A stretch of DNA of 9,825 bases from JAXJYR01 sp964593515 (GTDB taxonomy: Bacteria; Bacillota_I; Bacilli_A; Erysipelotrichales; Erysipelotrichaceae). Positions 1 to 5,895 of this stretch are shown here, in pieces; the first letter of the stretch is position 1; each line of letters opens with the position of its first letter. The notes under the pieces were generated by a model, which did not search any database, had not been told where the DNA came from, and saw nothing but the letters and a program-made list of their open reading frames with translations. Location: NCBI GenBank assembly GCA_964593515.1, contig CAZQJH010000055.1, forward strand, positions 1 to 9,825, written 5' to 3'. The translations under genes were made by a program, and so were the position numbers.

Positions 1-838
1 GTTTTAAATATCCTAAATAGTTTTCATCTTCACAATCGCTTCTTTGTTTAATTCCATCTTTACAAAAGATAAATAACATATCTAATAAATATAACATTGC
101 TTGTTTACCATATTTTTTATTCTTAGCTTCAAAAGCTTCACTTTGCATAAAAAATAAGGCATCATCATAATTATTAGCCATTAATTTCATTATTTCCATA
201 AAGACATAACGAGCATGTTGATAATCTTCATTCTCACTTACTTCTAACATCTTATCACCATCATTAACTAAATGAGCTAATAAGAAAGCATCCAAAGCAT
301 CAAAGTTAGCTTTTTGTTCTTCATAAATAACTTTAAAACCACTTGATTTAAAAGTAATAACTTGACAACGAGAAACAATTGTTGGTAAAACACGTTCTAG
401 TTGTTCAGCTAATAAAATAGCAATCATATCCCCACTTGGTTCTTCAATAAACTTAAGTAAGGAATTTAAAGCATCCACTGTCGCATTTTCAATACGATCA
501 ATGATATAAATCTTTTTACCACCTTTTTCTAAACTTGTTTTCGAAAAGTCCTTTTGTAGTTTTAAAACTTCATTTTTCTTTAAAGAAGTATCACTAGCAT
601 CTAAATAAATAACATCATGATAAGTTCCTTCTTTAATACGTCGACATAAATCACAACCCTCGCAAGCAAAATCATTACCTTTACATAATATCGATTGCGC
701 AAATAATATTGCACTTTCTTTTTTTAAAGTTCCTTTAGGACCATGAAATAGGTAAGCATGAGCTATTTTATCATTTTGTAAAGCATTTCTTAACACTTGA
801 TAGACAACTGGTTGTCTTTCTTTTAATTTATTCTTCAT
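1..838 (-). CDS. holB: DNA polymerase III delta' subunit, partial (C-terminus beyond window)
   Basis: Clamp-loader subunit that, with DnaX and delta, loads the beta sliding clamp at primer-template junctions in the cytoplasm. The frame is open from an ATG at 836-838 to the left edge, giving 279 residues; the family is usually somewhat over 300, so a short C-terminal piece is missing. Seen: the N-terminal HAYLFHGPKG block (residues 27-36) with a degenerate P-loop (GPKGTLKK, lacking GKT/S), as expected for the non-ATPase delta' subunit. Also seen are four cysteines of a zinc module (C52, C59, C62, C65), LNSLLKFIEEP (124-134), and the SRC motif (156-158) that supplies the arginine finger. An in-frame TAA at 845-847 makes this ATG the first possible start. 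It overlaps the tmk stop by 11 bp and has no clear Shine-Dalgarno, so translational coupling to tmk is likely (inference). Identification as the delta' subunit is firm. Confidence 0.93.
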   Translation of the reverse strand, partial: MKNKLKERQPVVYQVLRNALQNDKIAHAYLFHGPKGTLKKESAILFAQSILCKGNDFACEGCDLCRRIKEGTYHDVIYLDASDTSLKKNEVLKLQKDFSKTSLEKGGKKIYIIDRIENATVDALNSLLKFIEEPSGDMIAILLAEQLERVLPTIVSRCQVITFKSSGFKVIYEEQKANFDALDAFLLAHLVNDGDKMLEVSENEDYQHARYVFMEIMKLMANNYDDALFFMQSEAFEAKNKKYGKQAMLYLLDMLFIFCKDGIKQRSDCEDENYLGYLK

Positions 839-1463
839 AAGCTTTTATAAATTGTTTAATATTTTGATAAACATCTTCTAAAACAATTTCAATTGCTGGA
901 TGAGCATCAATTACTTTAATCCGTTGTGGATATTTTTGACATATCAATTCATATCCTTCACGTACCTTTTGATGAAAGTCACTTTGTTCTTGATCTAAGC
1001 GATTTAAATTACCACGTTCATCCATTCTTTTCTTAGCTTCTTCAACACTAATCTTAAAGAATAGAGTTAAATCAGGCATATAAGAATCAATAGCAAAGAG
1101 GTTTAATTCATAAACTTCATCAATTCCAATTCCACGTGCATGACCTTGATAAGCCAGTGATGAATCAATAAAACGATCACAGATAACAATTTTTTTATCC
1201 TTTAAAGCTGGTATTACTTTTTGGGCTAAATGTTGTCTTCGACTAGCTGCATATAACAAAGCCTCACAACGAGCATCCATTTCAGTATTAGCAGGATCTA
1301 AGATAATATCTCTAATCTTTTCGGCTATTTCGATTCCTCCAGGTTCTCTAGTAAGAATTACATCATAACCTTCTTGTTTTAATCTATCATATATTAATTG
1401 AGCCATAGTAGTTTTACCACTACCATCGTTTCCTTCAAAAGTAATAAATAGTCCTTTTTTCAT
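828..1463 (-). CDS. tmk: Thymidylate (dTMP) kinase
   Basis: Phosphorylates dTMP to dTDP with ATP, a required step in dTTP synthesis; cytosolic. The protein is 211 residues, the normal family length. Seen: the P-loop FEGNDGSGKTT (residues 9-19); TREPGG (38-43), which contacts substrate; DRF (96-98) followed by SSLAYQG (101-107), which binds the thymine nucleotide; and an LID-type stretch RLDQEQSDFHQKVREGY (155-171). The start was set at ATG 1461-1463 because AGGTGG lies 5 nt upstream. The frame stays open to a GTG at 1470-1472, but that GTG is inside the Shine-Dalgarno and would add only three residues. It is the first gene of a minus-strand unit and overlaps holB by 11 bp. The two genes fit a replication supply unit. 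Family assignment is firm. Confidence 0.97.
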   Translation of the reverse strand: MKKGLFITFEGNDGSGKTTMAQLIYDRLKQEGYDVILTREPGGIEIAEKIRDIILDPANTEMDARCEALLYAASRRQHLAQKVIPALKDKKIVICDRFIDSSLAYQGHARGIGIDEVYELNLFAIDSYMPDLTLFFKISVEEAKKRMDERGNLNRLDQEQSDFHQKVREGYELICQKYPQRIKVIDAHPAIEIVLEDVYQNIKQFIKAYEE

Positions 1464-1468
1464 TTTTT

Positions 1469-1474
1469 CCACCT
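1469..1474 (-). promoter_or_regulatory. Ribosome binding site of tmk (decides start)
   Basis: The minus strand reads AGGTGG, then five A, then ATG at 1463. This site rules out the in-frame GTG at 1472, which lies within it. Confidence 0.8.
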
Positions 1475-1493
1475 ACTTCATCCTTTTTATTTT

Positions 1494-1499
1494 ACTATA
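1494..1499 (-). promoter_or_regulatory. Candidate -10 element of the tmk-holB unit
   Basis: The minus strand reads TATAGT about 30 nt upstream of the tmk ATG, which would give a leader of roughly 24 nt. No convincing -35 is found at 16-18 nt and there is no TGn extension, so this is a weak call in a very AT-rich region. Confidence 0.3.
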
Positions 1500-1592
1500 T
1501 TTCACTTACAAAATAAAGTTTCATTTTACAATCCAATAGTTATATCTTACTCATACAATCATAAATAAACTTTTCCCTTCATGCATAAACTT

Positions 1593-1601
1593 TGTTATAA
1601 T
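1593..1601 (+). promoter_or_regulatory. Extended -10 promoter of yggS (TGTTATAAT)
   Basis: A perfect extended -10, TGnTATAAT, lies just upstream of yggS. The hexamer 17 nt upstream (1573-1578, TTCCCT) is a poor -35, which fits an extended -10 promoter. Predicted transcription would start near 1608, essentially at the Shine-Dalgarno, so the leader would be only about 12 nt. If this promoter is used, an upstream ATG at 1581 cannot be the yggS start. Confidence 0.65.
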
Positions 1602-1607
1602 ATATTT

Positions 1608-1613
1608 GAGGTG
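1608..1613 (+). promoter_or_regulatory. Ribosome binding site of yggS (decides start)
   Basis: GAGGTG lies 6 nt before the ATG at 1620, fixing that ATG rather than the in-frame ATG at 1581, which lies upstream of the promoter -10. Confidence 0.85.
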
Positions 1614-1619
1614 TTTAAT

Positions 1620-2267
1620 ATGAATAATAAAGCATTAAAAAAAATCCAAAGTGAATTAGCAGGAAAAGCAACTTTAATTGCCGTTAGTAAAACTCATCCT
1701 AAAAGTGAGATTGATGAAGCTTATAAGAATGGTTGTACCATCTTTGGTGAAAATAAAGTTCAAGAGATTAAAGCTAAATATGATCCAAACTACAATTGGC
1801 ATATGATTGGACATCTACAACGTAATAAAGTAAAAGAAGTTGTGAAATTAGTGGATATGATTCAATCAGTTGATAGTATTCGTTTAGCTCAAGAAATTGA
1901 AAAAGAATGTGCTAAAATTGATAAAGTAATGCCTATCTTAATTGAAGTTAATATTTCTCGTGAAGAAAATAAAACTGGTATTTTCTATGAAGATTGTTAT
2001 GATTTTGTGAAATATTGTCTTACTTTACCCCATCTTAAAGTCGAAGGTTTAATGTGTGTTGGTCCGCTTACTGATGATGAACAAGCTTGTATTGATTGTT
2101 TTAAAAAGATGCAAACTTTATTTAATCATTTTAAAGATGAATTTGGTGAAGAAGTTATGCAAACTTTATCGATGGGAATGTCTGATGATTATCAATTAGC
2201 TTTACAATATGGTTCTAATATGGTCCGTATTGGTAGTACTATTTTTGGTAAAAGAAACTATAATTAA
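1620..2267 (+). CDS. yggS: YggS-family pyridoxal 5'-phosphate homeostasis protein
   Basis: Cytosolic PLP-binding protein (COG0325, the YggS/YlmE/PROSC group) that keeps free PLP and some amino- and keto-acid pools in balance; no enzymatic reaction is firmly established for the family. The protein is 215 residues, slightly short for the family but with all conserved blocks: AVSKTHP with the PLP lysine K24 (21-27), FGENKVQE (42-49), WHMIGHLQRNK (60-70), QSVDS (82-86), EVNISREENKTG (109-120), and LSMGMSDDY plus VRIGSTIFG (183-191 and 202-210), which bind the phosphate end of PLP. In many Bacillota it sits beside sepF and other division genes; here it stands alone between its own promoter and a terminator. 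An A8 tract at 1637-1644 falls in codons 6-9. The 5' extension to 1581 is rejected because it contains the -10 and the Shine-Dalgarno. Confidence 0.95.
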   Translation: MNNKALKKIQSELAGKATLIAVSKTHPKSEIDEAYKNGCTIFGENKVQEIKAKYDPNYNWHMIGHLQRNKVKEVVKLVDMIQSVDSIRLAQEIEKECAKIDKVMPILIEVNISREENKTGIFYEDCYDFVKYCLTLPHLKVEGLMCVGPLTDDEQACIDCFKKMQTLFNHFKDEFGEEVMQTLSMGMSDDYQLALQYGSNMVRIGSTIFGKRNYN

Positions 2268-2269
2268 AT

Positions 2270-2316
2270 AAAAAGAAGTGATATCAATCTAAAATGATTG
2301 AGTTCACTTCTTTTTT
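2270..2316. terminator. Intrinsic terminator between converging yggS and tcdA, probably bidirectional
   Basis: A 12-bp outer stem (2270-2281 with 2304-2315) continues, after a 2x2 internal loop, into a 6-bp inner stem TCAATC/GATTGA (2284-2289 with 2296-2301) and a 6-nt loop. It begins 3 nt after the yggS stop and ends in six T on the plus strand. The minus strand also ends in five T then ATTT, so it can close the mutS-mutL-miaA-tcdA unit from the other side. The 55 bp from 2317 to 2371 hold no other feature I can support. Confidence 0.88.
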
Positions 2317-2371
2317 ACTAATTAATATCGTTTTAAAGAAAATCATTGTTTGATATATTAATGCTAATGGT

Positions 2372-3103
2372 TTAATTTTCAATGATTTTAGTTGTTACAT
2401 ATGAAGCAATAGCTAAACCAGCCGCACAAGGTACAAAAGGTGAACTAGCTGGGGGCATTTTTTCCTTACGAGTAGTACCATTCTCATTCACAACTTTCGT
2501 TTGAACAATAGGTATTTCACTGGAGAAAACCACTGGTATTTTACCTTTAATCCCTTCTTTTTTAACTAAGTTACGCATTATTTTAGCTACAGGATCATAA
2601 CTAGTTTTACTTAAATCCGTAATCATAATTTTAGTAGGATCTAAACGATTAGCCATTCCCATACTTGAAATAAAAGCTAATTTATTTTTTCGACAAAATT
2701 TAATTAAAGCTAATTTACTACTCATTGTATCAATCGCATCAACAACAAAATCAATAGGATAAGCTAGTAAATCTTCATCTTTACTTTCATCATAGAAATA
2801 TGGTTTACAAATAACTTCGATATCATTGCGATAAGTATTAATGCGCTCTTTCATTGCTTCACATTTATTAATTCCGATGCTTTGATATGTCGCATGGATT
2901 TGACGATTTAAATTACTTAGTGCTACTTCATCTTTATCAACTAAGATTAAACGTTTAATTCCACTTCTAGCTAAAGCTTCTGCAGCATAAGAACCTACAC
3001 CACCTACCCCAACAATTAACACCGTAGCTTGTTTTAGTTTAGCTAGTTTTTCTTCACCTAGTAATAATTCCATTCGTTGCAAAGGTGTTTCTACTTGTAC
3101 CAT
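2372..3103 (-). CDS. tcdA: tRNA threonylcarbamoyladenosine dehydratase (ThiF/E1 superfamily)
   Basis: ATP-dependent enzyme that cyclises the t6A side chain at position 37 of ANN-decoding tRNAs to ct6A; family knowledge from E. coli TcdA (YgdL/CsdL) and B. subtilis YrvM. Length is 243 residues, near the family norm. Seen: the adenylation nucleotide-binding loop GVGGVGS (32-38), the acidic DKDEV (56-60), SNLNRQ (63-68) with the conserved Asn/Arg, VVDAIDT (120-126) and SSMGMANRLDPTKI (146-159). The C-terminal PPASSPFVPCAAGLAIAS (217-234) separates TcdA from MoeB, ThiF and HesA. The ATG at 3103 is preceded by AAGGA at 9 nt and overlaps the miaA stop by 13 bp. It is the last gene of the minus-strand operon, just before the terminator. 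MiaA upstream also modifies A37, of a different tRNA set. TcdA rather than another E1-like enzyme is likely but rests on motif reading. Confidence 0.88.
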   Translation of the reverse strand: MVQVETPLQRMELLLGEEKLAKLKQATVLIVGVGGVGSYAAEALARSGIKRLILVDKDEVALSNLNRQIHATYQSIGINKCEAMKERINTYRNDIEVICKPYFYDESKDEDLLAYPIDFVVDAIDTMSSKLALIKFCRKNKLAFISSMGMANRLDPTKIMITDLSKTSYDPVAKIMRNLVKKEGIKGKIPVVFSSEIPIVQTKVVNENGTTRKEKMPPASSPFVPCAAGLAIASYVTTKIIEN

Positions 3104-3996
3104 GTTTTCACATCCTTAATAATTTGTTCATTATCACATGTACTTTTATCATACCATGTAACTTGCATTTGATTATTAAACCAAGTATATTGACGTTTCG
3201 CAAAGTTACGTGAATTCTTTTTAATAGCTTCTACCACTTCTTCTAGCGTTTTATTTCCTTGGAAATAATCTTGCCATTCTTTATAACCAATTCCTTGAAA
3301 GCTTTGTAACTGCCAAGCTTGAGGATTATTATCGACAATTGCTTTAATTTCAGCTAATAAACCTTCATCCATCATCATATCAACACGCATATTAATACGT
3401 TCATATAATTGATCACGTGGCATCGTTAAACCTATAATATAAGCATCATAAATCATTTCATGATTTTGTTTAGCTTCTTTTTCACTTTTAATTTCGCCAT
3501 TGTGAGCCATTGTTAAACTACGAACTAATCGTTGTTTATTATTAGGATGAATCTTTTCGCAAGATTTAGGATCAATTAACTTCAACAAACTATATAATTC
3601 ATCATTACTCCGCGAATTTAAATAAGCTACAAAAGCATCATCTTTCTTTTCATCTTGAAAAGTATAATCATATAACATTGATTTAATATATAAACCAGTA
3701 CCACCACAAATAATTGGTGTTTTACCACGTTTAATAATATCATCAATAGCTTCACGAGCTTTTTCTTGAAACATCTTCACATTATATTCTTCATCATAAT
3801 GATAACAATCAACTAAATGATGAACAATTCCTTGTTTCTCACTCTCTTTAATTTTAGCGGTTCCAATACTCATTTCTTGATATACTTGCATTGAATCACC
3901 ACTAATAATTTCACCATTTAAACTTTTAGCTAATTCAATTGATAAACTAGTTTTTCCAATTCCGGTTGGACCAACAATAATAACAATTTTTTGCAT
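3091..3996 (-). CDS. miaA: tRNA dimethylallyltransferase
   Basis: Transfers a dimethylallyl group from DMAPP to N6 of A37 in tRNAs reading UNN codons (i6A37), the step before MiaB methylthiolation. The protein is 301 residues, the usual size. Seen: P-loop VGPTGIGKTS (8-17); SGDSMQVYQEMSIGTAK (32-48), containing the conserved catalytic Asp34; HHLVD (59-63); CGGTGLYIKSMLY (97-109); QSFQGIGYKEW (231-241); and SRNFAKRQYTWFNNQ (262-276). The frame is open up to 4038, but the start at ATG 3996 is preferred: AGAGGG sits 7 nt upstream inside the end of mutL, and the protein then begins MQKIVIIVGPTG as in other family members. Four nucleotides separate it from the mutL stop, and it overlaps tcdA by 13 bp. 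mutS-mutL-miaA is a common order in Bacillota. It is the only gene here ending in TAG. Confidence 0.97.
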   Translation of the reverse strand: MQKIVIIVGPTGIGKTSLSIELAKSLNGEIISGDSMQVYQEMSIGTAKIKESEKQGIVHHLVDCYHYDEEYNVKMFQEKAREAIDDIIKRGKTPIICGGTGLYIKSMLYDYTFQDEKKDDAFVAYLNSRSNDELYSLLKLIDPKSCEKIHPNNKQRLVRSLTMAHNGEIKSEKEAKQNHEMIYDAYIIGLTMPRDQLYERINMRVDMMMDEGLLAEIKAIVDNNPQAWQLQSFQGIGYKEWQDYFQGNKTLEEVVEAIKKNSRNFAKRQYTWFNNQMQVTWYDKSTCDNEQIIKDVKTWYK

Positions 3997-4000
3997 ACCG

Positions 4001-5893
4001 TTACCCTCTTTCAAATTGATGAAATAAATCATCATCACTAATACACATTAAAGTAGGACGTCCATGTGGACAGTGGAAAGGTTGTTCACACTTTCCTAAA
4101 TCAACAATAACTTGTTTCATTTCATCCATCGTTAAGGCATGATGAAAACGAATTGAACTATGACAAGCCATTGTCGCAATTGCTTTTTTACGTAATTTTT
4201 CTATTGATATATGATTATCTCTTTCAAAATAATCAATCATATCTTGAATAAAAGCTTTCTCATTAACATCTTTCATCCACACTGGTAATTCTCTAACTAA
4301 GACACTATTATCCCCAAATAATTCTAAAGTAATACCAATTGCTTTGAATTGTTCATTTAATTCATCGATTTTATCTAATGAACGTAAATTTAAATCAATG
4401 GTAATTGGAATTAATAATGGTTGAGTATTATTATGCCCAGCTAAGATTTCTTTTTGAATCACTTCATAATGATATCTTTCTTGAGCAGCATGTTGATCAA
4501 TAATATATAATCCTTTTTCTCCTTGTGCTAAGATATAATTATTTCTAAATTGACCAATAACTTCTAATTGTGGTAATGAAGGATTAATTCTAATAATATT
4601 AACTTCAACTTCTTCTTGTTTTGTTTCAACTACTTCTTGCTTAGGAATAATATCTTTATTTTCTTCTATGGTTATTGTTTCTACTTCTTTTACTTCTTCT
4701 TTAATTTCTTCAACTTCTTTAACTTCTTCCAATTTTTTAACTTCATAAGTGCTTTCTATTTCTTCAACCCTTACTTTTTTATCAATTTCATGATCATTAA
4801 AAGAATTATTAATTGAAGTAAAAACTTGTTTATCTTCATTGCTTAAATATAAATCTAAGACAGGTTTTTCAATCTTAATATCTTCTTTAACTACAACTTT
4901 AGCTACTTCAAATTGTTTACGTAAAGCTTCTTTAATTGTATCATATAATAAATTTTCTAATTGTTTTTCTTTTGATAAACGAATTTCCCATTTACTAGGA
5001 TGAACATTCACATCAACTAATTGAGCATCCATAGTAATATGAATAATAGCAATTGGATAGCGATCTTTAGGTAAATAAGGACTAAAAGCATCAATAATAC
5101 TTTTCTGTAACTTATGATTACGCACCATTCTTCCATTAATAAAGAATAACATATAATATTTAGTAGCACGATTAACATTTGGTTGCATAATATAACCACC
5201 AATATGATAATCAAAATCTTGATTATCTAATTCAATTGCTGTTTTGGCACTTTCACGATCATAAACTTGCATTAAGATTTCTCTTAAATTACCATTACCT
5301 TTTGTTTTCATAATGGCTCTTCCATCGTTATATAATGAAAAGGCAATTTCTGGATGCGAAAAAGCAAATTTTTGTACAACATCAGAAATTAAGGAAAATT
5401 CATAAGGTGGTGTCTTTAAGTGTTTAAAACGGGCTGGGGTTTTTTGAAATAAATTACGAACCGTAATAGTTGTCCCTTTAACGCAAGCACATTGACGCAC
5501 AAAAGCTCTTTGTCCATAATTAACTTCAATCTCCGTTGATTCTTCTCCATTATTCGTTTTAATATTAACACTTGCTACTGAAGCAATCGAAGGAATAGCT
5601 TCACCTCTAAATCCCATGGTTTGAATATTCCATAAATCATCAATATCTTTTAATTTACTAGTAGCATGACGTTCAAAGGCTGTACAAGCATCTTCTTTAT
5701 CCATACCTTCTCCATCATCAATAATACAAATAGATTCAATACCACCTTGAACAATTCTAATTTCAATATGTTTAGCATTCGCATCAATACTATTTTCAAC
5801 TAATTCTTTCACAATTCCACTAGGTCGTTCAACAACTTCTCCAGCGGCAATCATATTAGTTAAATGTTCATCTAAACATCTAATCTTGGCCAT
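4001..5893 (-). CDS. mutL: DNA mismatch repair protein MutL (endonuclease type)
   Basis: GHKL-ATPase dimer that links MutS mismatch recognition to strand incision. The protein is 630 residues. N-terminal ATPase: ELVENSIDANA (30-40, catalytic Glu33), DDGEGM (59-64), TMGFRGEAIPSIASV (92-106); transducer domain to about 330 with FINGRMV (251-257) and DVNVHPSK (294-301). A flexible linker (about 333-440) is very rich in Glu, Lys and Val and contains a 10-residue duplication. The C-terminal dimerisation domain carries the metal-binding endonuclease motif DQHAAQERYHYE (466-477), ACHSSIRFHH (576-585) and CPHGRPT (608-614), all marks of nicking MutLs in bacteria without MutH. QPLLIP (491-496) sits where Bacillus MutL has its beta-clamp motif QEMIVP (inference). 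The ATG at 5893 is 2 nt after the mutS stop, with AAGAGG inside the mutS tail at 5 nt spacing. Confidence 0.97.
   Translation of the reverse strand: MAKIRCLDEHLTNMIAAGEVVERPSGIVKELVENSIDANAKHIEIRIVQGGIESICIIDDGEGMDKEDACTAFERHATSKLKDIDDLWNIQTMGFRGEAIPSIASVASVNIKTNNGEESTEIEVNYGQRAFVRQCACVKGTTITVRNLFQKTPARFKHLKTPPYEFSLISDVVQKFAFSHPEIAFSLYNDGRAIMKTKGNGNLREILMQVYDRESAKTAIELDNQDFDYHIGGYIMQPNVNRATKYYMLFFINGRMVRNHKLQKSIIDAFSPYLPKDRYPIAIIHITMDAQLVDVNVHPSKWEIRLSKEKQLENLLYDTIKEALRKQFEVAKVVVKEDIKIEKPVLDLYLSNEDKQVFTSINNSFNDHEIDKKVRVEEIESTYEVKKLEEVKEVEEIKEEVKEVETITIEENKDIIPKQEVVETKQEEVEVNIIRINPSLPQLEVIGQFRNNYILAQGEKGLYIIDQHAAQERYHYEVIQKEILAGHNNTQPLLIPITIDLNLRSLDKIDELNEQFKAIGITLELFGDNSVLVRELPVWMKDVNEKAFIQDMIDYFERDNHISIEKLRKKAIATMACHSSIRFHHALTMDEMKQVIVDLGKCEQPFHCPHGRPTLMCISDDDLFHQFERG
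4004..4009 (-). promoter_or_regulatory. Ribosome binding site of miaA inside the mutL tail (decides start)
   Basis: AGAGGG encodes the last two codons of mutL (Arg-Gly) and lies 7 nt before the miaA ATG at 3996. It argues against the longer frame that begins at 4038. Confidence 0.8.
4670..4729 (-). repeat. Imperfect 2 x 30-bp tandem repeat in the MutL linker
   Basis: Two adjacent 30-bp units (4700-4729 and 4670-4699) encode EEVKEVEEIK and EEVKEVETIT, residues 389-398 and 399-408 of MutL. Seven residues in a row are identical between units, while the Val codons differ (GTT versus GTA), so the copies are not recent. Any change in copy number would be in frame. Confidence 0.75.
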
Positions 5894-5895
5894 AC

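Noticed and set aside
791..838. holB as a degraded gene because its P-loop is broken
   Set aside because: The delta' subunit normally lacks a working P-loop; the zinc cysteines and SRC motif are intact and the frame is open.
1464..1592. Possible riboswitch or small RNA between tmk and yggS
   Set aside because: No stable hairpin or known leader pattern could be found, only AT-rich sequence with short chance repeats.
1581..1619. Upstream in-frame extension of yggS
   Set aside because: It contains the promoter -10 and the Shine-Dalgarno, and the extra 13 residues do not match the family N-terminus.
2321..2362. Inverted repeat ATTAATAT/ATATTAAT with a 26-nt gap downstream of tcdA
   Set aside because: Eight A/T-only pairs around a long loop are weak and expected by chance in such AT-rich DNA; the strong terminator beside it explains the region.
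3997..4038. Upstream in-frame extension of miaA into mutL
   Set aside because: A good ribosome site fixes the start at 3996, and MiaA proteins begin just before the P-loop as that start gives.
4616..4816. Open frame of 66 codons on the plus strand, very rich in Phe
   Set aside because: It is the antisense shadow of the Glu/Lys-rich MutL linker; GAA codons read backwards give TTC. No ribosome site or promoter is present.
5017..5214. Open frame of 65 codons on the minus strand, hydrophobic
   Set aside because: It lies fully inside mutL in another frame, with no ribosome site; composition reflects AT-rich codons of mutL.
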